Source: Acetobacteraceae bacterium (GTDB taxonomy: Bacteria > Pseudomonadota > Alphaproteobacteria > Acetobacterales > Acetobacteraceae). Taken from it: 64,000 nucleotides of DNA. The stretch covers positions 54,169 to 118,168 of the forward strand of contig CANJJS010000005.1 of assembly GCA_947474705.1 (NCBI GenBank), given 5' to 3'. The notes beneath the pieces are model-generated. The model saw only the letters and a program-made list of their open reading frames with translations. It did no database searches and was not told the DNA's origin. The translations under genes and the position numbers were made by a program. Below, one piece after another: positions 1-11,370 of the stretch (position 1 is the stretch's first letter; the number at the start of each line of letters is the position of its first letter).

Positions 1-189
1 GGCGTGCACGACATGGAACGGGAAGATGGGACGATATTTGGGCGGCCCGCGACGCTGGATTGTCTGGCTGGGGCGGTTGACCGGGGCGCAGCGGCGTTGA
101 CGAACCATTTGATGGACGCGGTTTTCGCGTTTGGCGGCGGGGCGGCGCAGGCGGACGATGTCACGATCCTGGCGGTGCGCCGGGCGTGA
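1..189 (+). CDS. PP2C/SpoIIE-type phosphatase, C-terminal fragment
   Basis: Only the last roughly 62 residues lie in the window; the reading frame is open from the first base, so the gene begins upstream. The end reads ADDVTILAVRR, the usual closing strand of SpoIIE/RsbU-type PP2C serine phosphatases, where the Asp pair helps bind metal. Such enzymes usually dephosphorylate anti-sigma-factor antagonists or act as response-regulator outputs. It is convergent with the histidine kinase that follows, so the two could share a signalling role, but that is only inferred from position. No upstream domains can be seen. Confidence 0.65.
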   Translation, partial: GVHDMEREDGTIFGRPATLDCLAGAVDRGAAALTNHLMDAVFAFGGGAAQADDVTILAVRRA

Positions 190-306
190 CCGACACATGG
201 CGGGGACGCGTCGCATCCCCGCCCGTCCAGCGCCTGTTAACCGCCGGCGGTCATAACGCCGGTCAAGCCGCCCCGCGTCGTCAGGTCCGGGTTCATTTCA
301 TTGTCT

Positions 307-2223
307 TCAAACAATAATATCTTCGTCGTCCCGGTCCGCGGAGGCGCTCCGCGCCACGGGCGGGGCCGGCAGTTCGATCGTGAAAATGGACCCGGCGCCC
401 AAAGTGCTGGTCACCGTGACATCGCCGCCCAGTAACTGGATGAGACTCCGGGTGATCGAGAGGCCGAGACCGGTGCCGCCGTAACGGCGGGTCGTGGACG
501 CATCGGCCTGACGAAACGGTTCGAACAATTTGCCGATTTGTTCTTCGCTCAAACCGATCCCGGTGTCGGAGACGCTGAAGCGCAACCGCCCCTCCCCCGC
601 CGGATCGACGGTCAGCCGGATCGTGCCTTCATGCGTGAATTTCGCGGCGTTGCTGAGCAGGTTCAACAACGACTGCCGCAATTTCGCCGGATCGGTTTCC
701 ACTGTTCCGATGGCGGGATCGCACACCGTTTGCAGCCGGTTCGCGTTGCGCGCGATCATTGGCGCGATCATTTGTTCGACGTCGGAAAGCAACGACGGTA
801 CATGCACCGGTTCGATCAGCACCTCCATGCGGCCCGCTTCGAGTTTCGACAGATCGAGCACGCTGTTGATCAGATCCAGCAAATGATTGCCCGCCATTTC
901 GATCTTTTTCAGATCGGCGACGGTTTGGTCCGCGCCGCCGTCCTCCGCGTCCTCGCGCAACAACTGACTGTAGCCGATGATGGCGTTCAGCGGCGTGCGC
1001 AATTCGTGACTCATGTTGGCCAGGAACATGGACTTCACCTGCGTCGCGTGCTCCAGCGCGAGTTGCCGTTCCTTTAGTTCGGTGATGTCGGTGCAGACGG
1101 AGACGATGCCGCCGTCGTGGGTTTCGCGTTCGGCGATGCGCACCCAGCGGTCGCCGAACCGGCATTCCACCGGGCCCGGATCGGCGGCGGCGGGCGCCGC
1201 CTCCGTTCGACGCGCGATCCACGCCTCCGCCCGCGCGTCGCTGGGTCTGACGATCCCCGCCGCCACCGCGGCGCGCAGCAGAACCGGAAACGGCGTGCCC
1301 ACGTCCAGCGCAACCGGCGTGCCCGCGTACAGCGCGCGGTAGGTGGCATTGAACAAAACCAGACGCCGATCCGCCCCATACAGCGAAAAACCATCGGAGA
1401 TCGTTTCGATCGCCTGGGCGATCGTCCGCCGCTGGTGCTCGGCCGCCTGTTCCAGCCGCGCGCGTTCCAGCAGGCCCTCGCGCAGCATGGCCAAAGCGCG
1501 GGCCAGTTCGCCGAACTCGCCGTGGGTTTCGGCCGGCGCGACGGAGGCGGTATCCCCCGTCCCGATCCGCCGGACTTCCGCCACGAGGCCCCGTAACGGC
1601 GCCAGGATCGAGCGCAATGTCAGCGCCGTCATTCCGGCGCCGAACAGGATCGCCGAGACCACCGTCGCCAGCGAGACGCGATCCGCCGCCTGCCCGTCGC
1701 GTTGCACGGCTTCGTGCGCCGCGCGCTCCCGTTCCGCCAGCGCCGCTTCCAGCCGGTCGAGGCGTTCGCTGACGGACGCGCCATGGCCGCGCGCTTCGGC
1801 GAACAGAATGTTGCCGTCCATGCGCTGGTCGCCGGTATAGGCCTCGACCGCGCGTCCGGCGATCCGGTCGAAGGCGGCGGCGTCGGCGCGCAGGGCGTTC
1901 GCCTCGTCGGGCGCGAAGGCCGCGAGGTCGGCGAGGCGCCGGTCCAGCCGCTCGCGCGCCGCTTCGACCTGGCGTTCCGATGTCATCAGCAGCGAGACCG
2001 AGAGGTCGGCCTGCCAGTAGCGCAGCGCGTCGAAGGCGGCGCGGGTCTGGCGGACGGTTTCGATCCGGGTCACCGTCGCGGCGGCGTCGCGCGCGGTGTC
2101 CGAGGCCTGGCGCAGGACGCTGGTCAGGTAAAGATTGCTGAGCGCGATGGCGAAAATCAAACTGAAGGCGAGCAGCCGCAGCCGCGCCGCGACCGACAGC
2201 CGGGACAAGACCCCGGGCGTCAC
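307..2223 (-). CDS. membrane sensor histidine kinase (HAMP-PAS-HisKA-HATPase)
   Basis: A 638-residue kinase. A membrane helix near residues 15-35 and a second near 185-205 flank a helical periplasmic region of about 150 residues, followed by a HAMP linker, a PAS domain (about 270-380), a HisKA helix with the phospho-acceptor motif [10 protein letters not shown] near residue 405, and an HATPase_c domain with DTGIGL and GGTGLGL boxes. The start is GTG with GGAG upstream. It lies 22 bp downstream of the haem-protein gene on the same strand, so the two are probably cotranscribed and the haem protein may feed a redox or ligand signal to the kinase. There is no receiver domain and no response regulator beside it, so the partner is elsewhere. 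Confidence 0.92.
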   Translation of the reverse strand: MTPGVLSRLSVAARLRLLAFSLIFAIALSNLYLTSVLRQASDTARDAAATVTRIETVRQTRAAFDALRYWQADLSVSLLMTSERQVEAARERLDRRLADLAAFAPDEANALRADAAAFDRIAGRAVEAYTGDQRMDGNILFAEARGHGASVSERLDRLEAALAERERAAHEAVQRDGQAADRVSLATVVSAILFGAGMTALTLRSILAPLRGLVAEVRRIGTGDTASVAPAETHGEFGELARALAMLREGLLERARLEQAAEHQRRTIAQAIETISDGFSLYGADRRLVLFNATYRALYAGTPVALDVGTPFPVLLRAAVAAGIVRPSDARAEAWIARRTEAAPAAADPGPVECRFGDRWVRIAERETHDGGIVSVCTDITELKERQLALEHATQVKSMFLANMSHELRTPLNAIIGYSQLLREDAEDGGADQTVADLKKIEMAGNHLLDLINSVLDLSKLEAGRMEVLIEPVHVPSLLSDVEQMIAPMIARNANRLQTVCDPAIGTVETDPAKLRQSLLNLLSNAAKFTHEGTIRLTVDPAGEGRLRFSVSDTGIGLSEEQIGKLFEPFRQADASTTRRYGGTGLGLSITRSLIQLLGGDVTVTSTLGAGSIFTIELPAPPVARSASADRDDEDIIV

Positions 2224-2245
2224 CGCGGCGGCTCCGCCCTTCGCA

Positions 2246-3001
2246 TCATCGCGCGATGGTGATGCTGAGAACGCCGCCGAGATCTCCGGCCTTCGCGCCC
2301 TCGCGCGGGTATCCCGTGATGTCGATCGAGCCTTTAGGCAGGCCGTGGCAGCTCATGCACGACTCGGAATAATATTCCGGGAACAAGATCCGGAACGCCG
2401 GGCGCGGGCCGTTGGCGCCGTCGATCGCCAGCGCCTGGCCTTTCGGCCACGTGGGCGAGAGGAAATGCTCGGCGATGGCGGCGCTCTCCGCGGCGTCGGG
2501 CAATGCCTTGCGGTTGCGAATCAAGGGGCGCGGCGCGGTTTGTTTGACATGCGCTTCGGTGCCGGCACGGCGGGCGAAGGCCTCGTTGACCAGACGCGTG
2601 AAGGCGGCCGGGATGAAGGCCTTGAAGCCGGTGCCCCGGACATTGATGGTCGCCTGGTGCGAGTCGACCGCCTCGACGATCGCCTCCATCTGCCATTTCA
2701 ACAGACGCGCCTCGCGCGTGGTTTGGTCGCCCGCCACCGGGTCGCGGCCGGTCGCGGCTTTGTAACCCGCGAGGGTGCGCGCCAGCACCACCTGGCCGGT
2801 AAGACCCTTGTCGCCAATGGAGGGATCGTTGATCAGCGTCTGGCTCTCGCTGATCACCGCGCGCGCGGCCTGGATCATGTCGGCCAAAGCGCGCGCCGAG
2901 GACAGAATGTCGGGCGGCACGGTGTCCGCGCGGGCGGGCGCGCAGGCCAGCGCCCCGCACAGGATGGCGCGCGCGATCCATCGGCGCGGGAGAGTCGACA
3001 T
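2246..3001 (-). CDS. periplasmic DUF3365 (Tll0287-like) c-type haem protein
   Basis: 251 residues with a cleavable signal peptide (basic MSTLPRRW, then a hydrophobic stretch ending ACAPARA). A single haem-c motif CMSCH lies near residue 215, followed by a glycine-rich end typical of DUF3365/Tll0287-like sensor domains. In that family the domain is often fused to kinases or chemoreceptors; here it is a separate secreted protein encoded just ahead of a membrane kinase. The ATG has a strong GGAGGAAA ribosome site. Likely role: periplasmic haem-based redox or gas sensor for the kinase. The partnership is inferred from gene order. Confidence 0.82.
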   Translation of the reverse strand: MSTLPRRWIARAILCGALACAPARADTVPPDILSSARALADMIQAARAVISESQTLINDPSIGDKGLTGQVVLARTLAGYKAATGRDPVAGDQTTREARLLKWQMEAIVEAVDSHQATINVRGTGFKAFIPAAFTRLVNEAFARRAGTEAHVKQTAPRPLIRNRKALPDAAESAAIAEHFLSPTWPKGQALAIDGANGPRPAFRILFPEYYSESCMSCHGLPKGSIDITGYPREGAKAGDLGGVLSITIAR

Positions 3002-3153
3002 CGTTTCCTCCGATGGTCCGATCTTCGAGAGTGCGTGTGGAGAGAACCGGACGGAACGTAGCGGAAGGGCTGGCGGCCGCCAACGGGCGGCCGGTTCCCG
3101 TGCCGCGCGACCTGCTGTATGCGCGCGGCGACGGAAACACGCGACGGGGCCCC

Positions 3154-4776
<1,623 letters not shown>

Positions 4777-4828
4777 CCGGCACGCGCGCGGTACGTGGAT
4801 CGCGGCGCCGCGATCCACGTTGACGTAT

Positions 4829-5134
4829 TCAGGCGCTGTGCACGAGTTTCAGCATGGCGCCTTTGCCGCGCACTTCCGCTTCCTCGTAATCGGCCGCGGC
4901 GATGGCCCGGTCCAGAGCCGCGCGTAGTTCCTTCGCGGAGTCCAGGGTCAGTTCGACCGCGGCGCGCGCGCCGGCGCCAAGGTCCGTGTTGAAGAAATCG
5001 AGCGTGATGACATCGCCCAAGGGCGCGTGGCGCGCGTGGTCGTAGGCGACCACGGATTGCGACAGCGGGAACCATTGGTCCCCGCGTTTCGCCATGCCCT
5101 CGGCCCGTACGATCTCGACGATCGACGTGCACAT
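4829..5134 (-). CDS. small DUF6295-like protein
   Basis: 101 residues beginning MCTSIVEIV, with the WFPL and YDHARHAP blocks that I associate with DUF6295, a small family of unknown function. It has no signal peptide or membrane helix and is predicted cytoplasmic. It starts only 11 bp after the dienelactone hydrolase stop, so the two are almost certainly one transcript; genes of this kind are often neighbours of such hydrolases. The family name is from memory and a profile search would decide it. No catalytic residues are evident. Confidence 0.75.
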   Translation of the reverse strand: MCTSIVEIVRAEGMAKRGDQWFPLSQSVVAYDHARHAPLGDVITLDFFNTDLGAGARAAVELTLDSAKELRAALDRAIAAADYEEAEVRGKGAMLKLVHSA

Positions 5135-5145
5135 ATCGCTTTCTC

Positions 5146-5904
5146 CTATTTGGAAAGATATTTGCCGAAGAAGGCCCAGATCTTGTTCCAGCCGTCCGCC
5201 GCCTGTTCCGGCCGGTACATCGGGCGGTGCCAGTAGAAGAATCCGTGGCCCGCGCCATCGTAACGGTGGAACTCGTAGGTTTTGCCGTTTTTCTTCAGTT
5301 CGGCCTCGTGCTGGTTCACCTGCTCGGGGCTGGGGGAACGGTCTTCGTTGCCGAACAGGCCCAGCAGCGGGGCGCTGAGGTTCGCGGTCATGTCGATCGG
5401 CGCGACGGGTTTTTTCGCGTTCAGTTCCTCGGCCGACATCACGACGCCGCCGCCCCACTGTTCGACGATCGCATCGACGTCGTTGCGCTGGCAGCCATAG
5501 ATGAAGGCGTGGCGGCCGCCGGAGCAGGAGCCGATCAGGCCGACCTTGCCGTTGTTTTCCTTCTGCGCGCGCATCCATTTGACCGCGGCTTCGGTGTCGC
5601 CGACCATTTGCGCGTCGGCGATCCCGCCATCGGCGCGCACTTTCGCCGCCACGTCGTCCGGGTTGCCATCGCTGCCGCCGCCTTCGCGTTCGTACAGATT
5701 GGCGCAGATCGCCATATATCCGTGGTGCGCGAAGCGGCGGGTTGTCTCGATATACAGTTCGCTCCAGCCGGGCAGATGGTGGATCAGCACCACCCCGGGG
5801 AAAGGCCCAGGACCGGCGGGTTTGGCGACGTAGGCGGTGATGGGAGTGCCTCCGTGACCGGCGATGGTCACGTTTTCGCAGGTCATACCTTTGTAGAATG
5901 ACAT
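5146..5904 (-). CDS. dienelactone hydrolase family protein
   Basis: 252 residues of an alpha/beta-hydrolase fold. The nucleophile elbow reads GSCSGGRH, with Cys in the position used by dienelactone hydrolases; the acid lies in the GNEDRSPS region and the histidine in GAGHGFFY. Known members open the lactone ring of dienelactones in aromatic degradation; the true substrate is unknown here. I chose the ATG at 5904 because AAAGGAGGACG lies immediately upstream. It is between an enoyl-CoA hydratase gene (117 bp upstream) and the DUF6295-like gene on the same strand, suggesting a catabolic operon. Confidence 0.88.
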   Translation of the reverse strand: MSFYKGMTCENVTIAGHGGTPITAYVAKPAGPGPFPGVVLIHHLPGWSELYIETTRRFAHHGYMAICANLYEREGGGSDGNPDDVAAKVRADGGIADAQMVGDTEAAVKWMRAQKENNGKVGLIGSCSGGRHAFIYGCQRNDVDAIVEQWGGGVVMSAEELNAKKPVAPIDMTANLSAPLLGLFGNEDRSPSPEQVNQHEAELKKNGKTYEFHRYDGAGHGFFYWHRPMYRPEQAADGWNKIWAFFGKYLSK

Positions 5905-6021
5905 TTTTCGTCCTCCTTTAAGCGTCGGTCTGGGGCCGCCATTCGGCCATTGGAGCCGCCCCGCCAGGGGGCGCCGCGCCGTCAGTATTCGACGAACATC
6001 GGGCGGGCGCAACCATGGGGT

Positions 6022-6915
6022 TTATTCGGCCGGTTTCGCGGCTTTCGCGCGTTCCTGCCGCCGCAGGTAATGCTGGCGGAGGTTTTCCGGCAGCGTATCC
6101 GGGTCGATCGCCGCGCCGACGGTCAACTCTCTGTGAGCATGTCCCAACTGATGAACCATGAACGCGTAATTCATCGACGTCCGCCGTCCCATCGAGTCCT
6201 GGGCGTGGTTCACCTGCGCCTTCGTCATGTTCAGTGTCCAGGACGTATGTCCCGTCAGCCGTTCCGCCAGATCCAGCGTATATTTTTCCAGATCCCCGCG
6301 CGGCACGACTTCGTTCACCATCCCGTATTGTTCCGCTTTCGCGGCCGATAATTCGCCGGTGAGTAGCCACATTTTGGCACGGCGCGGTCCGATTTCCCAC
6401 GGATAGGCATAGAACTCGACGCCGGAACCACCCATTTTGCCGGACGTGCAAACAAATCGCGCGTCGTCGCTGGCGATAATCAGATCCGAGCACCAGGCCA
6501 GCATCAGCCCGCCGGTCATGCAATTGCCCTGAATCTGCGCGATCATCGGCTTCGACATGTTACGCCAACGTTCCGTGATTTCCAGATAGATTTCCATTTC
6601 GCGGGAATGGCGGCCCTCCGCGCCAGGCCGGTCGAAGTTGGCCCAGGTGCCGACGACGGGAAAATCTTTCCAGGTTTTGGAGCCGTCGCCGGAGAGATCG
6701 TGGCCTGAGCTGAAATGTTGGCCGACCGCCGCGAGAACGATAATCTTCACATTCGGTTGCCTCAGCGCGTGATCGAAGGCGCTGTTCAGATCGTATGTCA
6801 TCTGCATATTCTGCGCATTGCGCTTTTCTGGCCGGTTAAGTGTTACCCGTGCCACCCCTGGGCGTGGCTCATCGTAAAGAATGGTATCGAACACTGGAAA
6901 ATCGGTTTGGGACAT
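6022..6915 (-). CDS. enoyl-CoA hydratase/isomerase family protein
   Basis: 297 residues with the crotonase fold: RVTLNRPEKRNAQN near the N-terminus, the oxyanion-hole block GQHFSSGHDLSGDG, and the second block QIQGNCMTGGLMLAW. Typical members hydrate enoyl-CoA thioesters in fatty acid or aromatic acid breakdown. The ATG at 6915 follows a CAGGAGGAAC ribosome site. It leads the minus-strand catabolic group at 4.8-6.9 kb and is divergent from the Ldh2-type dehydrogenase. One of three crotonase-family genes in the window. Confidence 0.9.
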   Translation of the reverse strand: MSQTDFPVFDTILYDEPRPGVARVTLNRPEKRNAQNMQMTYDLNSAFDHALRQPNVKIIVLAAVGQHFSSGHDLSGDGSKTWKDFPVVGTWANFDRPGAEGRHSREMEIYLEITERWRNMSKPMIAQIQGNCMTGGLMLAWCSDLIIASDDARFVCTSGKMGGSGVEFYAYPWEIGPRRAKMWLLTGELSAAKAEQYGMVNEVVPRGDLEKYTLDLAERLTGHTSWTLNMTKAQVNHAQDSMGRRTSMNYAFMVHQLGHAHRELTVGAAIDPDTLPENLRQHYLRRQERAKAAKPAE

Positions 6916-7087
6916 CGGTTCCTCCTGAAGTCGCTGTTGAGGGGACGGATCGCAACATTGTTTTCCCGGCGTGTCGAGACCGCCCTCCCCTGTTCGGCGG
7001 CGCCGGGTTCGGCGATACACGGGGGAGGAAAAACGCGCCTGGCGGGCGAAGACCTCGCGCGCCGGGCATGACATCGAGGGCACTGGG

Positions 7088-8110
7088 ATGAGCGAGACCG
7101 ACCGAATTCATTTGACCGTGGCCGAAGCTCGCGCGCTTGGCGAGGCGGCGATGCGCGGCGCGGGCCACGACGAGGACGATTCGCGGATTCTGACCGATCA
7201 TGTTCTCGATGCCGCCTTGTGCGGTTACGAGTATTCGGGCCTGCCGAAGCTTCTCAACGTTGTTGACTCGCCATTGTTTCGCGAGCCGCGGCGGCCGGTT
7301 TCGATCCTGCGGGAGACCGCCTCCACGGCGCTGGTCGATGGCGGCAACAACAACGGCATGGTCGCGGCCTACCGCACGACGGAGATCGCGATCGCCAAGG
7401 CAGAGGCGGCGGGGCTCGCCATCGTGTCCATGGCCAACACGCACATGACCGGGCGCAGCGCGTATTTTTGCGAAATGATGGCGCGCGCCGGGCTGGTTTC
7501 GATTCACACCGTGGCGGCGCCGCCTTCGGTCGCGCCTTTTGGCGGCACGCGGCCGGCGCTTGGCACGAATCCAATCGCTTTTGGGTTCCCGGCGGAGGGC
7601 GATCCGCTGGTCATCGACATGGGCACCTCGGCGTTCATGGGAACCGATCTGCAATATCGCTCGCGGATTGGCGCGGCGATTCCCGAAGGGGTCGCTTTGG
7701 GTCCCAACGGCCACCCGACAACGGACGCACAGGCGGCGCGTCGCGGCGCGTTATTGCCGTTCGGGGGCCCGGAGGGCGGATATAAGGGATTCGGTCTGGC
7801 GCTGGCGATGGACGCGATCGGTGCGCTGGCGTGCGCGGCACGGACACCTGGCGACATTGGTGGATATTTGTTCATCGCCTTCAAGCCGGATCTTTTCGTC
7901 GCGCCGGAAGACTACCGGCGCGAAATCGCCCAACGGATCGAAACGGTGAAAGCGACTCCGCGCCAGGACGGCGTGGACGAAATCCGCATTCCCGGCGAGC
8001 GGAGTTACAAGACCCGGGCTCGCCTGATGGCGGAAGGCATCGTCATCGACCGGAAGATACGGGATGCCCTGGTGCGGCTGGCCCAGGGACATCTCGATCA
8101 CGGCGCGTGA
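7088..8110 (+). CDS. malate/L-lactate dehydrogenase (Ldh2 family) oxidoreductase
   Basis: 340 residues, the usual size for NAD(P)-dependent Ldh2-family enzymes, which reduce 2-oxo acids and are unrelated in fold to classical lactate dehydrogenase. Family blocks visible include the GNNNGMV segment, NTHMTGRSAYF with the likely catalytic His, ALGTNPIAFGFP, and GGYKGFGLALAMD. The ATG at 7088 matches the usual family N-terminus; the frame is open further upstream without similarity. Convergent with the SDR gene, with only 5 bp between stops. Substrate is not predictable. Confidence 0.9.
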   Translation: MSETDRIHLTVAEARALGEAAMRGAGHDEDDSRILTDHVLDAALCGYEYSGLPKLLNVVDSPLFREPRRPVSILRETASTALVDGGNNNGMVAAYRTTEIAIAKAEAAGLAIVSMANTHMTGRSAYFCEMMARAGLVSIHTVAAPPSVAPFGGTRPALGTNPIAFGFPAEGDPLVIDMGTSAFMGTDLQYRSRIGAAIPEGVALGPNGHPTTDAQAARRGALLPFGGPEGGYKGFGLALAMDAIGALACAARTPGDIGGYLFIAFKPDLFVAPEDYRREIAQRIETVKATPRQDGVDEIRIPGERSYKTRARLMAEGIVIDRKIRDALVRLAQGHLDHGA

Positions 8111-8115
8111 GGTCG

Positions 8116-8886
8116 TTACGCCGGCGCGCCGCGGATTTTGTTCCGCAGGCGGCGCATTCCGGTTAACCAGCGATTGCGGTCGCGGGTCTTGCGTTGTTCG
8201 TATTCGTGCACGGTGGGGTGGGAGAGGATCATAAAGCGTTCCGCTTCCATCGCCTCCAGCACGATCTTCGCGACTTCGTCCGCGGTCATGACTCCGTCGA
8301 CGCTGGCCGCGCCCGGACGGCCGCTGGTCATTCCGGTCAGGACGGATTGCGGACACAGAACGGAAACGCCGATGCCTTTGTCGCCGTACTGGATCGCCAG
8401 ATGCTCGGCGAGGGAGACGCCGGCCGCCTTGGTCACGCCGTAAGCCATGGAGTTCATCGACGTCAGCAGGCCGGCGGCGGAGGCGGTGTTCAGCAAATAT
8501 CCCGACCCGCGCGCCAGCATGCCTGGCACCAAAACCCGCGCGGCGAAGACGTGGGACAGGACGTGGATTCGCCAGTTCAGGTCCCAATCGGCGTCGGAGG
8601 CGTCTTCCATGCCGGGGCGCGAAATGCCCGCGTTCGAATAATAGATATCGACCGGTCCGAATTTCGCTTCCGTCGCGGCGATCAGCGCCTGAATCGCGGC
8701 TTCGTTCGAGACATCGGTGGGCACCGCGAGCGCGCCGATTTCCCCAGCCACTTTCGCCAGTTTTTCCGCGTTGACGTCGGCGATCGCGACTCCGCGCGCG
8801 CCCGCCGCGACGAAGGCGCGCGCCACGGCCTCGCCGATACCGCTGGCAGCGCCGGTGACGACGCAGACTTTACCTTTGGGATGCAT
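8116..8886 (-). CDS. short-chain dehydrogenase/reductase
   Basis: 256 residues with the classical SDR layout: cofactor motif TGAASGIGEA near residues 11-20, SNAGIS for the adenine-ring region, the catalytic Ser in NTASAAG and the catalytic YGVTK (YxxxK). An NAD(P)-dependent alcohol/ketone oxidoreductase of unknown substrate. The acidic start of strand 2 (AIADVN) suggests NAD preference, which is an inference. Divergent from the ABC importer operon that starts 165 bp away. Confidence 0.92.
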   Translation of the reverse strand: MHPKGKVCVVTGAASGIGEAVARAFVAAGARGVAIADVNAEKLAKVAGEIGALAVPTDVSNEAAIQALIAATEAKFGPVDIYYSNAGISRPGMEDASDADWDLNWRIHVLSHVFAARVLVPGMLARGSGYLLNTASAAGLLTSMNSMAYGVTKAAGVSLAEHLAIQYGDKGIGVSVLCPQSVLTGMTSGRPGAASVDGVMTADEVAKIVLEAMEAERFMILSHPTVHEYEQRKTRDRNRWLTGMRRLRNKIRGAPA

Positions 8887-9022
8887 GATTGTTCTCCGTT
8901 TGGATCGATTCTCTCGATGGCGGCACTGTCGCAGCGGCCAGACCGGCTGACAACACGCCGCGCGGCTTTCCGCCTCGCGTGGAAGGGCTTAAACAGGTGT
9001 CAACGACGGGCGTAAGGCTCGC

Positions 9023-9037
9023 CAACAGGACCTGTTG
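9023..9037. promoter_or_regulatory. 15-bp palindrome before the ABC importer operon
   Basis: A perfect CAACAGG-A-CCTGTTG palindrome ends 14 bp before the ATG at 9052, in the region between the divergent SDR and binding-protein genes. Its position would suit a repressor operator or a small hairpin near the ribosome site. No function is demonstrated, and short palindromes arise by chance. Confidence 0.3.
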
Positions 9038-9051
9038 AAAAGGGGAAACGC

Positions 9052-10458
9052 ATGCGCTCGCGACGTGGGTGGCTGACCGGACTGATGTTTGGGGTTCTTT
9101 GCGCGATGGGCGCCGTTACGGGCGCGCAAGCACAGGAAGACGAGGCACTGTCGTATTTCCGGCAGGCGAAGGTGGATTGGCGGCAGGCCGCGGGGCAGTC
9201 GCTGACGATCGGGTTGAACAAGCACCCGTTTACCGAGTCGCTGCTGCCGTTGATCCCGGAGTTCCGTAAGCTGACGGGAATCAATGTCGAATATCTGATT
9301 CTTCCGGAATCCGAATATTTCACCAAGCTCGCCGCCGATCTGTCGCAGCAGCGCGGAGAATTCTCCGTGATCATGACGGGTCCAATGCGCAACTGGCAAT
9401 TTGTCTCGGCGGACTGGATTTCACCGCTGGACGAGTTTCTTAACAATCCGAAGCTGACCGATAAGGCGTGGTTCAAACTCGAGGATTTCTATCCGGCGCT
9501 GATTTCCGCCAACCGCTGGAACGGCAAAATCGGCAGCGGTGTCGGCGAAGGCCCGCTTTATTCCATCCCGGTGCTGGAGGAGAGCTATATTCTCGCCTAT
9601 CGCAAGGATATCTTCGACCAGTACAACATCAAAGTGCCGACGACGCTTGAGGAAATGGCGGAGGCCGCCCGGCAGGTGAAGAAACACGCCGGCATCCCTG
9701 GCATCGTCGCTCGCGGCACGCCCAGCGTGGCCTCCATGGGCACCGGTTTCGGTAGCGGCCTCAAGTCGTACACGGACGGCCAGTGGAGCGAGTTCGACGG
9801 CAAACTGAACGCCACGCTACACGATCCGCGCTCGGTGAAATATACGGAATTGTGGATCGATATGGTGCGCGAAAGCGGTCCGCCGAACTGGGCCAATATG
9901 CAGTGGTACGATGCCATGGAGGCGTTCACGGCGGGCCAGGCGGGCATGATCGTCGATGCCGATTTCTTCGCCGCCGGGTATGAGGATCCGAAGAAATCGA
10001 AGGTCGCCGGCAAGATCGGCTACGCCCTCATCCCCACCGGTCCCGGCGGCAAAGTCTATTCCGGCCTCTGGACCTGGGCTTTAGGCATCAACAAAGCCAC
10101 GAAAAACAAAGAAGCCGCCTGGCTTTTCGTGCAATGGGCGACCGCGCAACGCACGCTGATGAACGCGACTCTCGGCTATCGCAATTACAACCCGTCCCGG
10201 ATGTCGGTCACCAACGATCCGCGGGTGCAGGAGATCATGGGGGCCTGGGGGGCCGGAAGCTATCTGAAAACGGTCGCGCGGAACCTGGAAACGGCGCGGG
10301 TGTTCTGGGTGCCCGAGCCTGAGCGGACTCGCATGGGCGACATCTGGGCGCGCGCCCTGCACGAAGTCTACTTCAAGCGCATGACCGCGGCGGAAGCCCT
10401 GAAGAAAGCCAGCGTCGAAATCGACAAGGTCATCAAGGAAGCCGGGCTCAAGGACTGA
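9052..10458 (+). CDS. ABC transporter extracellular substrate-binding protein, family 1
   Basis: 468 residues with a signal peptide (RSRRGW, hydrophobic core, cleavage after GAQAQ or nearby). The body resembles family 1 (sugar-type) binding proteins, with the N-terminal lobe containing GLNKHPFTESLLPLIPEF and the hinge-region FNYNIKVPTTLEEMAEAA-like segment (positions about 180-200). It heads a tight operon with two permease genes (6 bp gap), so it delivers a ligand, probably a carbohydrate or polyol, to that importer. The ligand cannot be read from sequence. Confidence 0.9.
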   Translation: MRSRRGWLTGLMFGVLCAMGAVTGAQAQEDEALSYFRQAKVDWRQAAGQSLTIGLNKHPFTESLLPLIPEFRKLTGINVEYLILPESEYFTKLAADLSQQRGEFSVIMTGPMRNWQFVSADWISPLDEFLNNPKLTDKAWFKLEDFYPALISANRWNGKIGSGVGEGPLYSIPVLEESYILAYRKDIFDQYNIKVPTTLEEMAEAARQVKKHAGIPGIVARGTPSVASMGTGFGSGLKSYTDGQWSEFDGKLNATLHDPRSVKYTELWIDMVRESGPPNWANMQWYDAMEAFTAGQAGMIVDADFFAAGYEDPKKSKVAGKIGYALIPTGPGGKVYSGLWTWALGINKATKNKEAAWLFVQWATAQRTLMNATLGYRNYNPSRMSVTNDPRVQEIMGAWGAGSYLKTVARNLETARVFWVPEPERTRMGDIWARALHEVYFKRMTAAEALKKASVEIDKVIKEAGLKD

Positions 10459-10464
10459 CAGGCC

Positions 10465-11370
10465 ATGAGCGGAAAGGTCGCGCGTGGACGCCGGCGGCGG
10501 GAAACCTTACTGCCTTATTTGCTGCTGACCCCGGCGCTGGTGCTGCTGTGCGGAATGATCTACCCGTTCTGCCTTGGGCTGTACTATAGCTTCACGAGCT
10601 ATTGGTTGCAGTATCCGAAACGGTTCAGGTTCGTCTGGTTCGACAACTATGTCAGCCTTCTGGACGAACCGCTGTTCGGGCGGGCCCTGGAATTCACCCT
10701 GGGCTTCACCGTCGCGGCGGTGGTTTTGCAGGTCGGACTTGGCCTGGCCATCGCGTTGTTTTTGCATGGCCGCATCCCCGGCCGGGGCGCGATCCGGGCG
10801 ATGATGCTCCTGCCGCTGATGATGCCACCGGTGATCAGCGCGCTGATGTGGAAAATCATGATGGCGTCGACGAACGCGGGCATTCTGAACTACATGCTGT
10901 CGTTCGTGGGCGTCGATCCGATCAACTGGTTTGGCTCCACGCGCGGCGCCGTCGCATCGGTGCTGATCATCGACACCTGGGGCAATTTGCCCTTTGTCGC
11001 GTTGATCCTGCTGGGCGGATTGCAGGCGTTGCCGTCGGAACCTTACGAGGCGGCGAAGGTGGACGGCGCCAGCCCCTTCGCCATGCTGCGCTATATCACC
11101 CTGCCGCTGCTGGCGCCGTTTCTGATTCTGACGATCACCTTCCGGACGATGGACTCGCTGCGGATTTTCGACGTGATTTACGCGACCACACTGGGCGGGC
11201 CGAACGACGCGACGACGAATTTGCACATCATGGCCTATCAGTATGCGTTTCAATGGTATCAAATGGGGAAAGGCATGGCGCAGGCCATCGTGTTGCTGAT
11301 CCTGGTGGTGATGGTGAGCTACCTCTTGATACGTCTGTGGAACCGTTCCGCCGAGAGCAACGCGCAATGA
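10465..11370 (+). CDS. sugar-type ABC transporter permease (MalF/UgpA-like)
   Basis: 301 residues with six predicted membrane helices. The EAA loop that contacts the ATPase reads EPYEAAKVDGASPF, close to the consensus EAAxxDGA. It starts 6 bp after the binding-protein gene and its stop overlaps the start of the next permease (ATGA), indicating translational coupling. Together with the following gene it would form the heterodimeric channel. No ATP-binding subunit is encoded in the operon. Confidence 0.93.
   Translation: MSGKVARGRRRRETLLPYLLLTPALVLLCGMIYPFCLGLYYSFTSYWLQYPKRFRFVWFDNYVSLLDEPLFGRALEFTLGFTVAAVVLQVGLGLAIALFLHGRIPGRGAIRAMMLLPLMMPPVISALMWKIMMASTNAGILNYMLSFVGVDPINWFGSTRGAVASVLIIDTWGNLPFVALILLGGLQALPSEPYEAAKVDGASPFAMLRYITLPLLAPFLILTITFRTMDSLRIFDVIYATTLGGPNDATTNLHIMAYQYAFQWYQMGKGMAQAIVLLILVVMVSYLLIRLWNRSAESNAQ

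Noticed and set aside
1013..1840. Long open frames on the plus strand opposite the histidine kinase
   Set aside because: High-GC coding DNA gives long antisense frames; these are Arg/Pro/Ser-rich, lack ribosome sites, and lie over a well-supported kinase.
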